Shown: piece by piece, positions 52,627-60,819 of the stretch
Layout: every line of letters starts with the position of its first letter
Position numbering within the stretch: position 1 is the stretch's first letter
Assembly (NCBI GenBank): GCA_945902745.1
Contig: CAMDNE010000002.1
Span: 62,001-126,000 of the forward strand
Direction: 5' to 3'
Source of the DNA: Chitinophaga pinensis
GTDB lineage: Bacteria; Bacteroidota; Bacteroidia; Flavobacteriales_D; Crocinitomicaceae
Length of the DNA stretch: 64,000 nucleotides
Notes under the pieces: generated by a model
The model's input: the letters and a program-made list of their open reading frames with translations, nothing else
What the model was told of the DNA's origin: nothing
The model's database searches: none
Position numbers and translations under genes: made by a program

Positions 52627-53757
52627 TCACTTTCCTTCGCCCACCAAATCAAAATAAATTTTCTCATATAATGGTAAAATCTTTGCCAAATCAAAATCAT
52701 GCGCTCTATCGACTGCTTTGTGCTTGAACAAATTTAACGTTTCTTCATCCTTGAATATTTTCAAAGCATTATTCGCCATATCTTCAACATCACCTACATT
52801 TGAAAGGAAACCTGTTTCACCATGCACATTTACTTCTGGAATCCCACCTGTATTCGATGAGATAACAGGAACGCCAACAGCCATTGCTTCTAATGCAGCC
52901 AAACCAAAACTTTCTGTTTCAGACGGTAACAAGAATAAATCCGATATCTCAAGAACATGCGCCGTATCACTTACATTTCCTAAAAATAATACTTTGCCAC
53001 ACAAGTCCAATTCACGCACTAATCGTTCTAAATAAGAACGTTCAGGGCCATCACCAGCAAGTATAAGTTTAGATGGGATTTTTTTGTTTACAAGGGCAAA
53101 AACCCTCACAACATCTTCTACTCTTTTAACTTTTCGGAAATTAGATACATGACATAAAATTCGTTCATTATCCAAAGCGTATTTTCTGCGTACTTCACTT
53201 GCTGCATTACTAGGCTTCAAATTTGGAGCAATAAAATTCGGTATTACATGAATTTCTCTTGTAGTATTGAAATGAGCATACGTATCATTTTTTAAGCTTT
53301 CTGAAACTGCAGTTACAGCATCTGATTGATTAATACAAAACGTAATTACAGGCTCAAAAGATGGATCTTTTCCAACCAACGTAATATCCGTACCATGAAG
53401 CGTCGTAATATAAGGAATATCGATTCCTTGAGATTTCAAAATCTGTTTAGCCATATATGCTGCAGATGCATGTGGAATAGCATAATGAACATGTAATAAA
53501 TCCAATTTCTCGTATTTAACAACATCCACCATTTTACTTGTTAATTCCGTTTCATATGGCTGGTATTCAAACAAAGGATAATCACTAATTGCTACTTCAT
53601 GATAAAAAATATTTTCACGAAAACTGCCTAAACGAACTGGCTGTGAATACGTAATAAAATGAACTTGGTGTCCTTTTTTCGCCAACGCCTTTCCTAATTC
53701 TGTTCCTACAACTCCACTTCCTCCAAATGTTGGGTATAATACTATTCCTATTTTCAT
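52627..53757 (-). CDS. bshA: N-acetyl-alpha-D-glucosaminyl L-malate synthase (BshA)
   Basis: 376 residues from the ATG at 53757; an upstream ATG at 53793 adds a Lys-rich stretch and is unlikely. N-terminal KIGIVLYPTFGGSGVVGTELG and HVHYAIPHASAAYMAKQ, HGTDITLVGKD, AGDGPERSYLERL and SETESFGLAALEAMAVGVPVI identify a GT4 enzyme of the BshA type. It makes GlcNAc-malate, first step of bacillithiol synthesis, which links to the thiol-handling MBL-rhodanese protein. It ends 4 nt from the convergent esterase. Confidence 0.92.
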   Translation of the reverse strand: MKIGIVLYPTFGGSGVVGTELGKALAKKGHQVHFITYSQPVRLGSFRENIFYHEVAISDYPLFEYQPYETELTSKMVDVVKYEKLDLLHVHYAIPHASAAYMAKQILKSQGIDIPYITTLHGTDITLVGKDPSFEPVITFCINQSDAVTAVSESLKNDTYAHFNTTREIHVIPNFIAPNLKPSNAASEVRRKYALDNERILCHVSNFRKVKRVEDVVRVFALVNKKIPSKLILAGDGPERSYLERLVRELDLCGKVLFLGNVSDTAHVLEISDLFLLPSETESFGLAALEAMAVGVPVISSNTGGIPEVNVHGETGFLSNVGDVEDMANNALKIFKDEETLNLFKHKAVDRAHDFDLAKILPLYEKIYFDLVGEGK

Positions 53758-53811
53758 CTTAATTTTAATCCTTTTAAACTTTATTTTAACCAAAAAGACA
53801 ACTTATTTTAA

Positions 53812-53838
53812 ACCACATAGACACATAGGTCACAAAGG
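53812..53838 (+). repeat. Tandem 9-bp repeat (three units)
   Basis: ACCACATAG, ACACATAGG, TCACAAAGG follow each other without gap; each shares CACATAG or CACAAAG. Confidence 0.6.
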
Positions 53839-53915
53839 AAAAAAATAAAAAACTCCATCTCGACAGTCGTTTATTTCGACAAGCTCAATACATCACGATG
53901 ATCGTTCATCACTTG

Positions 53916-53943
53916 AACTCATAACTCCTCACTCCTCACTTTC
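53916..53943 (+). repeat. Degenerate heptamer tandem repeat, second location
   Basis: AACTCAT, AACTCCT, CACTCCT, CACTTTC, four units. Resembles the TAACTCG tract at 34434-34468. Confidence 0.55.
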
Positions 53944-53960
53944 GATAGCAACTTATAACT

Positions 53961-56885
53961 TCACTTCGTTCGTGCTAAAACTGCTTCGTATATTACTTTT
54001 TGTATTTCCGTTCGTATGCTCATATCCCTAATTTTCCAATTGTCTTGATCTGGACAAACGCGATTGGATAAAAACACATAATTAATGTCATATTTCGGAT
54101 CCGACCAAACAAGCGTTCCAGTAAAACCTGAATGACCGAAACTCAATTGCGATGCACCGTCGTAACAAGGTCCACCACCACCAGGTGAAGGTCTATCAAA
54201 ACCTGCTCCTCGTCTGTTTCCTGCAAATTGAGCTTTTGTAAATTCCTCCACCACTTCAGGTTTAATGTAATTAACATTTCCATAGCGACCTTTGTTCAAA
54301 ATCAATTGCATTAAAGAAGCTAAATCTGTTGCATTGGAAAACAGTCCCGCATGTCCACCGATGCCTCCTAGCATTGCTGCGCCTGGGTCGTGAACATATC
54401 CGTGCACCAATTGCTTTCTAAAAACTTTATCATTTTCAGTCGGCACAATTCGATTAAGTGGATAATAATTTCGAGGTTGATAACGCATCGAACGCAATCC
54501 CATTGGTAAATAAAATTGCTGCATCAAATAATCTTGAAACGCTTGTCCAGTTTGTTTTTCAATGATTTTTTTAATGAAATAATAACCTAAATCTGAGTAT
54601 TCATATTTCTTCGCCCCCAAACTCGTTGCTAAAATCTGTTTGTAAATACTATCCGAGAATCCGTTTTTAATCCAAATATCTTGAGCCACTTGCGCATCAA
54701 ATCCTGCTTTTTGTGTTTTTGAATAAATCTCCATGTTTAATTCACCATTCTTAACTGTTCGCTTATAAAATGGTATCCATGCAGTTAGACCGGCTTGATG
54801 TGCCATCATGTCACGAATTAAAATTGATCCAAAGGAACCATTTCCTGTGACTTCAGGGATGTAATCTGATAGGTTTTTAGATAAGCTAAATTTATCATCC
54901 GTCTGTAATTTCATGATTCCAACAGTAGAACCTGCAATTTTCGAAACAGATGCAATATCGTACAAATCGGTATTACGCACAGAATCTTTGGATTCATATT
55001 GTTGTGTTCCAAAGCTTTTTCGATAAATAATTTTACCTTCAACAGCAACAACTATCTGACAGCCAGGAAAAGCACCTTTTTGAATTGCGTTTTCTGCTAT
55101 TTGATCAATTTCCTTTAATTTTAGAACACTAATACCCAATTCTTCAGGTTGAGAATATTTTAATCTTCCACCCCATTTCAACTGAATCCCATATTCTCTC
55201 GGAAATAAATCTGTCACAGTAATTGGCAGATTCCCAACCATCGGCACAGCGCCAAAAATCATTTGTCCAACAGTATTTTGAAGTAACGCATTATTCTCGT
55301 ATCCAACCATTACTGCATCAACAGTAGTTAAATCGGTGTTATTTTTCAGGACAAGTGGATTTCCGAAAACCACCAAAACTGTTTCTTTATTTGCTGGAAT
55401 ACTTGCAATGAAATTATTAAGATAATTCCCATAACCGAAATTATTAACTGGTCGAACTGTTCCAGAGTGCAAAGCAACAATGATAACGTCATATTGCCCA
55501 CTTAATTTTGAAAATTCCGTTATAGCTTCTCCAGCAGTAAAATATTGAAAGTGATCAACATCAGCAAATAAATCTAAAGATTCACGAAAAGATGTGGTGT
55601 GGATTCCAATTGAAACATGTGCGATTTTTTTATCCAGTCGTTTAAGTGGTATAATGTCTGAATCATTTTTCAAAACTGTAACGGCTTTCTCATACACTTC
55701 TTTCTTCGCTAAATCCATTTCTGTTTTACTGAATTCAGTTGCTTTTTTTGGTGCGACAACAAATTTATATTTCGCCTTTAGAATCTTAAGACAACGATCA
55801 TCAATTTCCGCTTTTGAAATTTGGCCTTTCTCAACTTTCGTTTTTATGGCGTTAATTGCTTCATTTACACTTTCAGGAAATAATAAAATATCGCAGCCTG
55901 CTTCAAATGCTTTAACTACAACTTCCGTTTTTCCATATTTATCAGCCACAGCCTTCATGTTTAAAGCATCGGAAATAATCAATCCTTGAAAGCCCATTTG
56001 TTTGATTAAATAATCACCAATAACTTTCTTAGACAAACTACTTGGTGTTCCTGAATTATCCAATGCTGGAACATTTAAATGTCCAACCATAACGGAAGAG
56101 GCTCCCACTCTAATTCCCTCTTGAAAAGGATAAAAGTTAATTGCTTCGATAGTTTTTAGTGATTCTGTAACGGTTGGTAACTCAAAATGAGAATCAGCAT
56201 CTGTATTACCGTGTCCAGGGAAATGCTTGATGCTTGTCATGACTCCATTTCCTTCCATTCCGCGTACAAATGCCTTCACATGATCAGCAACTTTTTTTGG
56301 ATTTTCTCCAAATGATCTAAAACCTATCACTGGATTCTTTGGATTGCTGTTCACGTCTGCAACTGGAGCGAAATTGATGTGAATTCCCATTTCTCGGCAT
56401 TCAAACGCCATCATGGAAGCAATTTTTTCTGACAATACAACATCATCCGCTGCGCCTATCGTATATGCAAAAGGAAAACGTTCGCCATCAAATAAACGCA
56501 TATTTGTTCCCCACTCTGCATCCATCCCAATTAACAAAGGAACTTTTGCAACGCTCTGAAAGCGTTTTATAGAAGAAACTAAATTTGCTTTTTCTCCTTG
56601 GAAGAAGATGATTCCGCCAACTTTTTCATTTGTCACAAGACTTTCTACTTCTTTCAAGTGCTTTTCGCCTTGATTTGAATAGGCAGAAACCATGAAAAAC
56701 TGACCGATTTTTTCTTCTAACGACAAGTTACTCAATTTTTCTGTTGCCCATTTGTCAGCATCAACGTCATTCTTAATTGCAAATTTAGCAGGAGCTTTGC
56801 CACTTTTAATAAGTGAGAAAACAAAAGGTGTTGAGCCAAAAATCAACAAAAAGAAAATGATTGAAAAATTGCGTTTTGAATTCAT
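53961..56885 (-). CDS. GH3 beta-N-acetylhexosaminidase fused to beta-lactamase-like serine hydrolase
   Basis: 974 residues. N-terminal membrane or signal segment (10-30). GH3 domain (about 45-390) with KHFPGHGNTDADSHFELP, the NagZ His-Asp dyad, and catalytic Asp in SDALNMKAV; a GH3 C-terminal-like part (390-590); a class C beta-lactamase-type domain (about 600-974) with SVSK (SxxK) and YSDLGY, then FGHSGFTG. NagZ releases GlcNAc from cell-wall anhydro-muropeptides, so the fusion may recycle peptidoglycan; the role of the serine hydrolase is unknown. Confidence 0.9.
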   Translation of the reverse strand: MNSKRNFSIIFFLLIFGSTPFVFSLIKSGKAPAKFAIKNDVDADKWATEKLSNLSLEEKIGQFFMVSAYSNQGEKHLKEVESLVTNEKVGGIIFFQGEKANLVSSIKRFQSVAKVPLLIGMDAEWGTNMRLFDGERFPFAYTIGAADDVVLSEKIASMMAFECREMGIHINFAPVADVNSNPKNPVIGFRSFGENPKKVADHVKAFVRGMEGNGVMTSIKHFPGHGNTDADSHFELPTVTESLKTIEAINFYPFQEGIRVGASSVMVGHLNVPALDNSGTPSSLSKKVIGDYLIKQMGFQGLIISDALNMKAVADKYGKTEVVVKAFEAGCDILLFPESVNEAINAIKTKVEKGQISKAEIDDRCLKILKAKYKFVVAPKKATEFSKTEMDLAKKEVYEKAVTVLKNDSDIIPLKRLDKKIAHVSIGIHTTSFRESLDLFADVDHFQYFTAGEAITEFSKLSGQYDVIIVALHSGTVRPVNNFGYGNYLNNFIASIPANKETVLVVFGNPLVLKNNTDLTTVDAVMVGYENNALLQNTVGQMIFGAVPMVGNLPITVTDLFPREYGIQLKWGGRLKYSQPEELGISVLKLKEIDQIAENAIQKGAFPGCQIVVAVEGKIIYRKSFGTQQYESKDSVRNTDLYDIASVSKIAGSTVGIMKLQTDDKFSLSKNLSDYIPEVTGNGSFGSILIRDMMAHQAGLTAWIPFYKRTVKNGELNMEIYSKTQKAGFDAQVAQDIWIKNGFSDSIYKQILATSLGAKKYEYSDLGYYFIKKIIEKQTGQAFQDYLMQQFYLPMGLRSMRYQPRNYYPLNRIVPTENDKVFRKQLVHGYVHDPGAAMLGGIGGHAGLFSNATDLASLMQLILNKGRYGNVNYIKPEVVEEFTKAQFAGNRRGAGFDRPSPGGGGPCYDGASQLSFGHSGFTGTLVWSDPKYDINYVFLSNRVCPDQDNWKIRDMSIRTEIQKVIYEAVLARTK

Positions 56886-57091
56886 ACTACGAAAATAAGG
56901 ACAAGCATTTGATTTGAGTAGTTTGAGGGTGTTTTTATTTTATAAGCTCAAAGGTAAGCTTGTTTAAAACAGTATTAATAATGTTACTCGTTTTTAGACA
57001 TTTTGCGATTGCGAAGCAGAGCCGAAGGTAATTCGCTGACATTAAAAAATTAAACCGCTACAATTTTTATCTTGAAATTATAGAAATGGTG

Positions 57092-57115
57092 TTCGACATA
57101 TTGCGAATTCGCGAA
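57092..57115 (-). repeat. Dispersed 24-bp repeat, copy 2 (inverted)
   Basis: Reverse complement matches 45171-45194 at 23 of 24 positions. Intergenic, 12 kb away and in opposite orientation. Confidence 0.7.
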
Positions 57116-57202
57116 CTTTGAAACGTAAATGTGACCATTTGTCAGTTTTTGTTGAGTGGAACAATAATTGACAACAAGCTGACGAAAACGAGATAAAAAA
57201 CT

Positions 57203-57210
57203 TATTTTTG
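57203..57210 (+). promoter_or_regulatory. -7 box of the mutL unit
   Basis: TATTTTTG matches TAnnTTTG. The predicted start near 57217 leaves a leader of about 90 nt to mutL, which would include the 27-codon ORF. Confidence 0.5.
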
Positions 57211-57227
57211 TTAAAGAGGAGAACAGC

Positions 57228-57311
57228 ATGTTATTGACAATTAATTACATTTTCACACTTTCAAACAGGTCTATAAGACCAATAAATTCAACGTTAAGTT
57301 TTGTTTTATGA
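57228..57311 (+). CDS. Leader ORF coupled to mutL (27 codons, speculative)
   Basis: ATG at 57228 follows AAAGAGGAG, the best Shine-Dalgarno-like sequence I noticed in the window, at 7-nt spacing. It reads MLLTINYIFTLSNR... and its TGA overlaps the mutL ATG (ATGA). This is the form of a translationally coupled leader peptide. Bacteroidota use weak Shine-Dalgarno signals, so the match may be chance. Confidence 0.3.
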   Translation: MLLTINYIFTLSNRSIRPINSTLSFVL

Positions 57312-59128
57312 GCGATGTAATCAAATTACTTCCTGATCATATTGCCAATCAAATTGCTGCCGGTGAGGTTATCCAACGACCTGCATCTGTTGTGAAGGAG
57401 ATGGTCGAAAATGCAATTGATGCTGGCGCTTTCAAAGTTCAGGTTATCATTAAAGATGCTGGAAAAACATTGATTCAAATTATTGACAATGGTTCCGGAA
57501 TGACTGAAAATGATGCTGTGATGTCGTTTGAGCGTCACGCAACAAGTAAAGTTCGCAAAGCGGAAGACTTATTCGCTTTGACAACCAAAGGATTTAGAGG
57601 AGAAGCATTAGCTTCCATTGCTGCAATTGCCCACGTTGTTCTTAAAACACGGAAAGAAGAAACGGAAACTGGGGTTTCAATTGAAATTGAAGGAAGTAAA
57701 ATCAAGAAAAAAGAAGCGTGTGTTTGTCCGGTAGGAACATCTTTTGAAGTGAAAAATCTTTTTTACAATGTTCCAGCTCGTCGAAATTTTCTTAAATCCG
57801 ACAATGTTGAATTCAATCATATAATTGATGAATTTGAACGTATAGCGCTTGCTCATCCTGATATTGCTTTTAGTTTGCATCACAACGACAATGAAATTTA
57901 CAACCTACATTCTGCTGTATTAAGGAAAAGAATCGTTGATATATTAGGAAGAAATTCGAATGATAAATTGGTTCCAATTGAAGAATCAACGGATATTGTA
58001 AAAATAACAGGTTATGTTGGCAAGCCTGAATTCGCCAAGAAAACAAGAGGTGAACAATTTTTGTTTGTCAATAATCGATTTTTTAAAGATTCATTTTTCA
58101 GTCATTCGTTATCAAAAGCTTTTGATGGCTTGATTCAGCAAAAAATGTTTCCTTCCTTCTTTTTATATCTTGATATTGACCCAAAAAAGATTGACGTGAA
58201 CGTACATCCTACGAAAACGGAAATCAAATTTGAAGAAGATAAATTGATTTATTCCATTATTCTCAGCAGTGTGCGTCAAGCACTTGGGAAATACAATATT
58301 GCTCCAACATTGGACTTTAACCGTGAAACAAGTTTTGACATCCCTTATGAGATGCACTCAAAGCCTGCCGTTGAACCAACAATTCACGTCAATAAAAACT
58401 ATAATCCTTTTCAAAGTTCACCTGCAAAAACAGGCAATTCATTTACAGCTGCAATAAAAGCAGAGGGATTTGGGTCAAACGAAGCTTCACCAAAAGATTG
58501 GCAAAGCTTTTATAAAATTGAAGAAGAAGAATCTGAACCTGAGGTTGTTGAATTAAATCTTGAGATAAATAATCAACTCACGAAGAACTTCTTAATTCGT
58601 GGGAAGTATATTTTGACCAACTGCAAATCCGGAATTTTGGTGATTGATTGTCAACGCGCATTTGAACGTATTGTTTATGATGAGTTAATTAACAAATTCA
58701 TTTCCAATCCAATAAGTTCTCAGAAATTACTTTTTCCTTTAGAACGGGAATTCTCAAGCAATGAAAAAAATGAATGGATTAACAACCAAGTAATGCTTGA
58801 ACGATTAGGTTTTTACGGCGAATTTCAAGACTTAAACTTGTCACTTTCAGCAATTCCTGCGGTTTTACAAGAAGAAAGTATACATGATTGTATTAACTTA
58901 ATTTTGGAGAGTATTGCGTATCAAGAGATTGGCAAAGGAGAAATAGCACATGTTATTGTACAATCTATTGCTTCAGCTTCTGGTAAAAGAAAATCCGCAA
59001 TGCAAAACAATGAAGCAGCGGAAGCACTCGTGGAACAGCTATTTCAGTGTCCCGAGCATTCTTTTACTCCAAGAGGAAAAAAAATAATTCAAACATTGAC
59101 GATTGAAGAAATCGCACTAAAATTTTAA
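57308..59128 (+). CDS. mutL: DNA mismatch repair protein MutL
   Basis: 606 residues. N-terminal GHKL ATPase: ENAIDAGA, IIDNGSGM and TKGFRGEALASIAAI; then the linker (about 335-415) and the C-terminal dimerisation domain. The usual endonuclease block DQHxxxERxxYE reads DCQRAFERIVYDE here, so metal-binding His and one Glu are lost. It likely has no nicking activity, unlike many Bacteroidota MutL proteins. It begins an operon with two rhomboids and an EEP family gene, with gaps of 1 nt or overlap. Confidence 0.93.
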   Translation: MSDVIKLLPDHIANQIAAGEVIQRPASVVKEMVENAIDAGAFKVQVIIKDAGKTLIQIIDNGSGMTENDAVMSFERHATSKVRKAEDLFALTTKGFRGEALASIAAIAHVVLKTRKEETETGVSIEIEGSKIKKKEACVCPVGTSFEVKNLFYNVPARRNFLKSDNVEFNHIIDEFERIALAHPDIAFSLHHNDNEIYNLHSAVLRKRIVDILGRNSNDKLVPIEESTDIVKITGYVGKPEFAKKTRGEQFLFVNNRFFKDSFFSHSLSKAFDGLIQQKMFPSFFLYLDIDPKKIDVNVHPTKTEIKFEEDKLIYSIILSSVRQALGKYNIAPTLDFNRETSFDIPYEMHSKPAVEPTIHVNKNYNPFQSSPAKTGNSFTAAIKAEGFGSNEASPKDWQSFYKIEEEESEPEVVELNLEINNQLTKNFLIRGKYILTNCKSGILVIDCQRAFERIVYDELINKFISNPISSQKLLFPLEREFSSNEKNEWINNQVMLERLGFYGEFQDLNLSLSAIPAVLQEESIHDCINLILESIAYQEIGKGEIAHVIVQSIASASGKRKSAMQNNEAAEALVEQLFQCPEHSFTPRGKKIIQTLTIEEIALKF

Positions 59129-59129
59129 T

Positions 59130-59888
59130 ATGTTCTCATTTTTAAATAACATTCCGCAAGTAACAAAGAATCTTTTATTGATTAATGTGATGCTCTATAT
59201 CGTATCACTTGTATTAGCGAATAAAGGGATTGATGTAGGTCAATACTTAGGTGCTCATTATTTCAACTCAGCTTTATTTCAGCCATACCAAGTTATAACG
59301 CACATGTTCATGCACAGTCTTACCGATTTTATGCACATCTTATTCAACATGTTGTTATTGGTGATGTTTGGTTCACATTTAGAGCGATTATGGGGAGCAA
59401 AACGCTTTTTCATCTTCTATATGGCATCAGGATTGGGTGCGTTTTTTCTTTATAATTCAATAGGAGTTTGGGAATTGATGGAACTTAAAAAATCAATCGT
59501 TGCAATGGGATATGATTTGGATACTTTGAATCATAAGATTGTAAACAATTATTTATCTGAAATAACGTTTAGTAATGAGCGTCAAGGAGAAATTATTCAA
59601 CGATATTATGATCTAACAACGAGTAACATGGTCGGAGCTTCAGGTGCTTTGTTTGGAGTACTTGCTGGTTTTGCAGTACTATTCCCAAACACAGAATTAA
59701 TGTTGTTGTTTCCGCCAATTCCGATTAAAGCTAAATTTTTGATAGGAGCCTATTTGCTTTTTGAAATATACAGCAGCATTAAGATGCAACACGACCAAAT
59801 TGCCCATTTAGCGCATGTTGGAGGTGCAATTGTTGGAATATCATTAGTGTTGATTTGGCGCAAAACTGATAAAAAGAATTTTTGGTAA
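59130..59888 (+). CDS. Rhomboid family intramembrane protease (large loop)
   Basis: 252 residues. Catalytic Ser171 in MVGASGALFG and His229 in AHLAHVGGAIVG. HMFMHSLTDFMHILFNMLLL is the TM2 signature. Between the second/third and the catalytic helices there is a 50-residue polar insert (about 114-166, KKSIVAMGYDL ... ERQGEIIQRYYDL), longer than in the other two rhomboids. It begins 1 nt after mutL. Confidence 0.9.
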   Translation: MFSFLNNIPQVTKNLLLINVMLYIVSLVLANKGIDVGQYLGAHYFNSALFQPYQVITHMFMHSLTDFMHILFNMLLLVMFGSHLERLWGAKRFFIFYMASGLGAFFLYNSIGVWELMELKKSIVAMGYDLDTLNHKIVNNYLSEITFSNERQGEIIQRYYDLTTSNMVGASGALFGVLAGFAVLFPNTELMLLFPPIPIKAKFLIGAYLLFEIYSSIKMQHDQIAHLAHVGGAIVGISLVLIWRKTDKKNFW

Positions 59889-59889
59889 T

Positions 59890-60819
59890 ATGCAAACTGA
59901 ACGAACTTTTATTGACGATTTAAAGCACCAGTATCAGCATGGTGGAATGACAATTCGATTGATTTTCATCAATTCTATAATCTTTTTAGCGCTTCAGATT
60001 TTGTTAGTGTTTGGTAGATTAATTGGTGGTAGTTTTGAATCATTAATAGCGTCTATTTTACCAAACATCTTCTCTTTAAACACTGATCTCGGTGAATTTA
60101 TTATTCATCCATGGGGAATAATTACAAGTATTTTTGCGCATTTCACGGTTTGGCACTTCTTAATGAACATGCTGTTTTTGTACTTCTCAGGAAAAATGTT
60201 CGAACAATTATTTGATCAAAAAAGATTGTTGTACACCTATATAGTTGGTGGAATTGCAGGCGGATTTTTAGAAATCCTAGCGCATTTAATCTTTCCAACC
60301 TTGCAAAACGAAAAGATTGTTGTTGTTGGAGCTTCAGGATCCGTTATGGCAATTTTTGCGGCTTTAGCGTTTCATAGGCCAAATTTACAAGTCAATTTGT
60401 TCGGTGTTTTTCCTGTTCGACTAATAATTTTAGCAGGCTTTTTTGTTTTGACAGATTTACTATCTTTAGGATTAAATGATGGGACAGCTCATTTTGCGCA
60501 TATTGGCGGAGTTATTATCGGGATGGTTTCTGTTCATAATTTATATAGTAGTTCAAATTTGATTAATCGTACGCAAATGATTGGTGATTCATTAATTCGT
60601 TTCTTTCGTAATCTCTTTAGTTCAAACAAAAAATTAAAGGTCAAAAAAGGCGGAGCAACAAGAGGTCCAAAGTTTAAAAGCGATGAAGATTACAACGCTG
60701 AAGCGAAGGAAAGACAAATAACAATTGATAAAATATTGGATAAAATTTCAAAATCAGGATACGATTCGTTGACAAAAACTGAAAAAGAAATTCTATTCAA
60801 CCAAAGTAAAAATGGGTAA
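59890..60819 (+). CDS. Rhomboid family intramembrane protease with cytoplasmic tail
   Basis: 309 residues. Catalytic Ser149 in VVGASGSVMA and His204 in AHFAHIGGVIIG. HPWGIITSIFAHFTVWHFLMNMLFL is the TM2 region. After the last helix (about 220) there is a 90-residue basic, charged tail (KKGGATRGPKFKSDEDYNAEAKERQ) absent in the others. It lies 1 nt after the previous rhomboid and overlaps the next gene by 8 bp. Confidence 0.9.
   Translation: MQTERTFIDDLKHQYQHGGMTIRLIFINSIIFLALQILLVFGRLIGGSFESLIASILPNIFSLNTDLGEFIIHPWGIITSIFAHFTVWHFLMNMLFLYFSGKMFEQLFDQKRLLYTYIVGGIAGGFLEILAHLIFPTLQNEKIVVVGASGSVMAIFAALAFHRPNLQVNLFGVFPVRLIILAGFFVLTDLLSLGLNDGTAHFAHIGGVIIGMVSVHNLYSSSNLINRTQMIGDSLIRFFRNLFSSNKKLKVKKGGATRGPKFKSDEDYNAEAKERQITIDKILDKISKSGYDSLTKTEKEILFNQSKNG

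Larger units (their letters stand above)
53758..53960. other. Repeat-dense spacer between bshA and the GH3 fusion
   Basis: This 203-bp spacer holds three 9-bp units (53812-53838), a TCGACA-containing stretch (about 53858-53905; a TTTCGACAAGCTCAATAC piece) and four heptamers (53916-53943). No gene is visible, and no promoter consensus for bshA was found. Confidence 0.6.
56886..57307. other. Non-coding gap upstream of mutL
   Basis: The 422-bp gap has a TATTTTTG -7 box (57203-57210), the second copy of the 24-bp repeat (57092-57115) and a 27-codon leader ORF (57228-57311). Nothing else is recognisable. Confidence 0.6.
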
